NCBI RefSeq assembly: GCF_900187425.1
Contig: NZ_FYDJ01000018.1
Coordinates: 1-64,000, forward strand
Source: Pseudomonas sp. Irchel s3h14
GTDB lineage: Bacteria; Pseudomonadota; Gammaproteobacteria; Pseudomonadales; Pseudomonadaceae
DNA: 64,000 nucleotides
Direction: 5' to 3'
Positions within the stretch are counted from its first letter, which is position 1, and every line of letters starts with the position of its first letter. The notes below the pieces were generated by a model. It searched no databases, was not told the origin of the DNA, and saw only the letters and a list, made by a program, of their open reading frames with translations. The position numbers and the translations under genes are program-made. Positions 61,442-64,000 of this stretch are shown here, in pieces.

Positions 61442-61472
61442 AACCCGCGTATAATTCGCGGGTTTAATTTTT
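61442..61472 (+). terminator. Hairpin terminator of the isc operon with TATAAT in its loop
   Basis: aacccgcg / cgcgggtt arms with the loop tataatt are followed by taattttt. The loop plus one stem base contains TATAAT, a perfect -10 hexamer 45 bp before ndk, so terminator and ndk promoter may overlap. No good -35 hexamer is seen 17 bp upstream. Confidence 0.75.
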
Positions 61473-61500
61473 CGCAAATTACCGTTTCTGGAGTTACACC

Positions 61501-61926
61501 ATGGCTGTTCAACGTACTTTCTCCATCATCAAGCCTGACGCTGTTGCAAAAAACGTTATCGGCGAGATCACCACTCGTTTCGAAAAAGCTGGCCTGCGCG
61601 TTGTAGCTTCGAAACTGAAGCAACTGTCCAAAGCTGAAGCTGAAGGCTTCTACGCTGAGCACAGCGCTCGTGGTTTCTTCGGCGACCTGGTTGCTTTCAT
61701 GATCTCCGGTCCGGTTGTCGTTCAGGTTCTGGAAGGCGAAAACGCTATCGCTCTGAACCGTGAGCTGATGGGCGCTACCAACCCTAAAGAAGCTGCTGCC
61801 GGTACCATCCGCGCTGACTTCGCTGATTCCATCGACGCCAACGCTGTTCACGGTTCGGACTCCGAAGCCGCTGCTGCTCGCGAAATCTCGTACTTCTTCG
61901 CAGCTACTGAAGTAACCACTCGCTAA
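61501..61926 (+). CDS. ndk: Nucleoside diphosphate kinase
   Basis: Phosphorylates NDPs from ATP through phosphohistidine. 141 residues with FSIIKPDAVAKNVIG, the Kpn-loop/ substrate region and catalytic His in NAVHGSDSEAAA. The codons are strongly biased (AAC, GCT, CTG), typical of a highly expressed gene. TGGAGTTACACC precedes the ATG. Confidence 0.98.
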   Translation: MAVQRTFSIIKPDAVAKNVIGEITTRFEKAGLRVVASKLKQLSKAEAEGFYAEHSARGFFGDLVAFMISGPVVVQVLEGENAIALNRELMGATNPKEAAAGTIRADFADSIDANAVHGSDSEAAAAREISYFFAATEVTTR

Positions 61927-61954
61927 GCATTGGCTTAAGAGTGAAGGTGAATCC

Positions 61955-63103
61955 ATGACTACATCGACTGTAAAAACCAACCTGCTGGGTCTGACTCAGC
62001 TGGAAATGGAAAAATTCTTCGACTCAATCGGGGAGAAGCGTTTCCGTGCCGGTCAGGTAATGAAATGGATTCACCACCTTGGCGTCGATGATTTCGACGC
62101 CATGACGAACGTCAGCAAGGCCTTGCGCGACAAGCTCAAGGTTATTGCCGAGGTTCGTGGTCCTGAAGTTGTCAGCGAGGACATCTCCACCGACGGCACC
62201 CGCAAGTGGGTGGTTCGTGTGGCGTCCGGCAGCTGCGTCGAGACCGTGTACATTCCCCAGGGCAAACGCGGCACTTTGTGCGTTTCGTCCCAGGCAGGCT
62301 GTGCCCTGGATTGCAGTTTCTGCTCCACCGGCAAGCAAGGATTCAACAGCAACCTCACTGCCGCCGAAGTCATCGGCCAGGTGTGGATTGCCAATAAATC
62401 GTTCGGCAGCATCCCGGCGACCGCCGACCGTGCCATCACCAACGTGGTGATGATGGGCATGGGTGAGCCGCTGCTGAACTTCGACAACGTCGTGGCCGCC
62501 ATGCATCTGATGATGGATGACCTGGGCTACGGGATCTCCAAGCGCCGCGTCACCCTGTCTACATCGGGTGTGGTGCCGATGATCGATGAGCTCTCCAAGC
62601 ACATCGACGTCTCCCTGGCGTTGTCCCTGCACGCACCGAACGACGCATTGCGTAACCAATTGGTGCCGATCAACAAGAAGTATCCGCTTAAGATGCTGCT
62701 CGAGTCGTGCCAGCGCTACATGTCGTCCTTGGGCGAGAAGCGTGTGCTGACCATTGAGTACACGTTGCTCAAGGACATCAACGACAAGGTCGAACACGCG
62801 GTCGAAATGATCGAGTTGCTCAAGAACATCCCGTGCAAGATCAACCTGATTCCGTTCAACCCGTTCCCGCATTCCGGTTACGAGCGCCCGAGCAACAACG
62901 CGATTCGTCGTTTCCAGGATCAGCTTCACCATGCCGGCTTCAATGTCACCGTACGCACCACCCGCGGTGAAGACATCGACGCCGCGTGTGGCCAATTGGT
63001 AGGACAGGTGCTGGATCGCACCCGTCGCAGCGAGCGTTATATCGCCGTGCGTGAGTTAAGCGCCGAAAACGATATCGCACAGAACGCTGCGAACAATAAT
63101 TAA
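61955..63103 (+). CDS. rlmN: 23S rRNA/tRNA adenine C2-methyltransferase RlmN
   Basis: Radical SAM enzyme that methylates A2503 of 23S rRNA and A37 of some tRNAs. The CxxxCxxC motif is C116, C120, C123 in GCALDCSFCSTG; the two methyl-carrying cysteines are expected in the C-terminal loop (DIDAACGQL) and NIPCKINLIPFNPF region. 382 residues. Confidence 0.97.
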   Translation: MTTSTVKTNLLGLTQLEMEKFFDSIGEKRFRAGQVMKWIHHLGVDDFDAMTNVSKALRDKLKVIAEVRGPEVVSEDISTDGTRKWVVRVASGSCVETVYIPQGKRGTLCVSSQAGCALDCSFCSTGKQGFNSNLTAAEVIGQVWIANKSFGSIPATADRAITNVVMMGMGEPLLNFDNVVAAMHLMMDDLGYGISKRRVTLSTSGVVPMIDELSKHIDVSLALSLHAPNDALRNQLVPINKKYPLKMLLESCQRYMSSLGEKRVLTIEYTLLKDINDKVEHAVEMIELLKNIPCKINLIPFNPFPHSGYERPSNNAIRRFQDQLHHAGFNVTVRTTRGEDIDAACGQLVGQVLDRTRRSERYIAVRELSAENDIAQNAANNN

Positions 63104-63115
63104 GAGAGGATCTCT

Positions 63116-63874
63116 ATGTCCCTGCGCTTAGCGCTGCTTTTGCTGTTGGCCAGCCTGTGTGCTGGCTGTGTCCTGTCGGGCGATTTCAACCCGATGAAGA
63201 CCAGCAAGGGCCGCGATGAAGCGCGCGTTGCCTATGTGCAGCTGGGCTTGGGGTACTTGCAGCAGGGCATGACCGAACGGGCGAAAGTACCGTTGAAGAA
63301 AGCGCTGGATCTGGATGACTCGGATCCGGATGCCAACGCTGCGCTGGGTCTGGTATTCCAGGCCGAGATGGAGCCGGAGCTGGCGGATCAGCATTTTCGC
63401 AAGGCGCTGTCTTCCCGCCCCAACGATGCGCGAATCCTGAACAACTACGGCAGTTTTCTTTTCGAAGAGAAACGCTACAAAGAGGCGTACGAGCGCTTTG
63501 AACAGGCCGCCGCCGATACCTTGTATCCTGAGCGTTCGCGAGTGTTCGAGAACCTTGGAATGACCGCTTCGAAGCTGGGGCAGCGCGATCTGGCGCAGCA
63601 GCAGCTGGAAAAATCCCTGCGTTTGAATCGCCAACAGCCACGAGCATTGCTGGAAATGGCTGAGTTGTCCTTCGAAGACAGGCATTATGTGCCCGCGCGT
63701 GACTATTACGATCGTTTTAGCCAGCTCACCGAGCAAAATGCACGTAGTCTATTGCTCGGCGTTCGGCTGGCAAAAGTGTTTGATGATCGCGACAAGGCCG
63801 CCAGTTTTGGCCTGCAACTAAAACGACTCTATCCCGGTACGCCGGAATATCAGCAATACCTGTCGGAGCAATGA
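63116..63874 (+). CDS. pilF: Type IV pilus pilotin PilF (PilW)
   Basis: 252-residue outer-membrane lipoprotein that targets the PilQ secretin. Lipobox SLCAGC (Cys18) followed by six TPR-type helix pairs (YVQLGLGYLQQGMTERAK, NAALGLVFQAEMEPELAD, NNYGSFLFEEKRYKEAY). It overlaps the next gene by ATGA. Confidence 0.95.
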   Translation: MSLRLALLLLLASLCAGCVLSGDFNPMKTSKGRDEARVAYVQLGLGYLQQGMTERAKVPLKKALDLDDSDPDANAALGLVFQAEMEPELADQHFRKALSSRPNDARILNNYGSFLFEEKRYKEAYERFEQAAADTLYPERSRVFENLGMTASKLGQRDLAQQQLEKSLRLNRQQPRALLEMAELSFEDRHYVPARDYYDRFSQLTEQNARSLLLGVRLAKVFDDRDKAASFGLQLKRLYPGTPEYQQYLSEQ

Positions 63875-64000
63875 TGAAAGCGGCGCATCCCGAAGTTGTA
63901 GCAGCGAATCGCGTTAATCCCGGTGAGACTTTGCGCCAGGCTCGCGAAAGCAATGGCTGGTCGCTGGCCGAAGTGGCCCTCAAGCTCAACCTCACCGTCA
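63871..64000 (+). CDS. rodZ: RodZ-like helix-turn-helix protein, 5' end only
   Basis: Begins MMKAAHPEVVAANRVNPGET and continues LRQARESNGWSLAEVALKLN, the cytoplasmic HTH of RodZ-type cell-shape proteins found between pilF and ispG in pseudomonads. The window ends at residue 43. ATG 63871 and 63874 are both possible starts. Confidence 0.88.
   Translation, partial: MMKAAHPEVVAANRVNPGETLRQARESNGWSLAEVALKLNLTV

Overview
The window reads as chromosomal DNA of a fluorescens-group Pseudomonas. Support comes from the gene order queA-tgt-yajC-secD-secF, suhB-trmJ-cysE-iscR-iscSUA-hscBA-fdx-iscX and ndk-rlmN-pilF-rodZ, from GC-rich codon use, and from several Pseudomonas REP/REPIN palindromes. The species call is inference from gene content only.

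Layout. 1-16.4 kb is ordinary variable chromosome: a two-component system divergent from an exported methionine-sulfoxide repair module (Tat-exported MsrB, DipZ-like thiol transporter, exported MsrA), a PAS-GGDEF diguanylate cyclase, a LysR regulator divergent from a class III aminotransferase, a PhoD-like phosphatase, MlaA, and a second OmpR-type two-component system. 16.6-21.7 kb is a soluble NAD-dependent formate dehydrogenase operon (fdsGBAD, minus strand) whose genes overlap by ATGA. 22.2-33.4 kb is an accessory patch: a small K+ channel, an IS3 element inside a REP, a leader-controlled DUF3077-like gene, an IS66-family element carrying a group II intron in the second-to-last position of its right inverted repeat, and an AT-rich three-gene operon that looks like an ABC-three-component (ABC-3C) conflict system.

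33.5-46.55 kb is a 13-kb genomic island integrated in the 3' end of tRNA-Leu(CAA). The 23-bp tRNA end is repeated at the far side (one mismatch), next to what looks like the tRNA's displaced original terminator. A P4-type integrase sits beside the tRNA. The cargo is defence-like: zorA-zorB-zorE (type II Zorya) followed by a UvrD-like helicase with a RelE/ParE-like N-terminus, then a remnant of a different IS66 element, a TOTE-type primase-helicase, and a second tyrosine recombinase with a co-translated small protein.

46.7-64 kb is core genome: queuosine synthesis (queA, tgt), Sec accessory proteins, a glycine-zipper protein, suhB, trmJ, cysE, the complete isc iron-sulfur operon behind a recognisable IscR type 1 box, ndk, rlmN, pilF and the start of rodZ.

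The best candidates for new biology are the Zorya-plus-helicase operon with its neighbouring TOTE protein, the ABC-3C operon, and the intron-in-IS66 arrangement. Nothing could be searched against a database, so family names rest on motifs and recalled family architecture.
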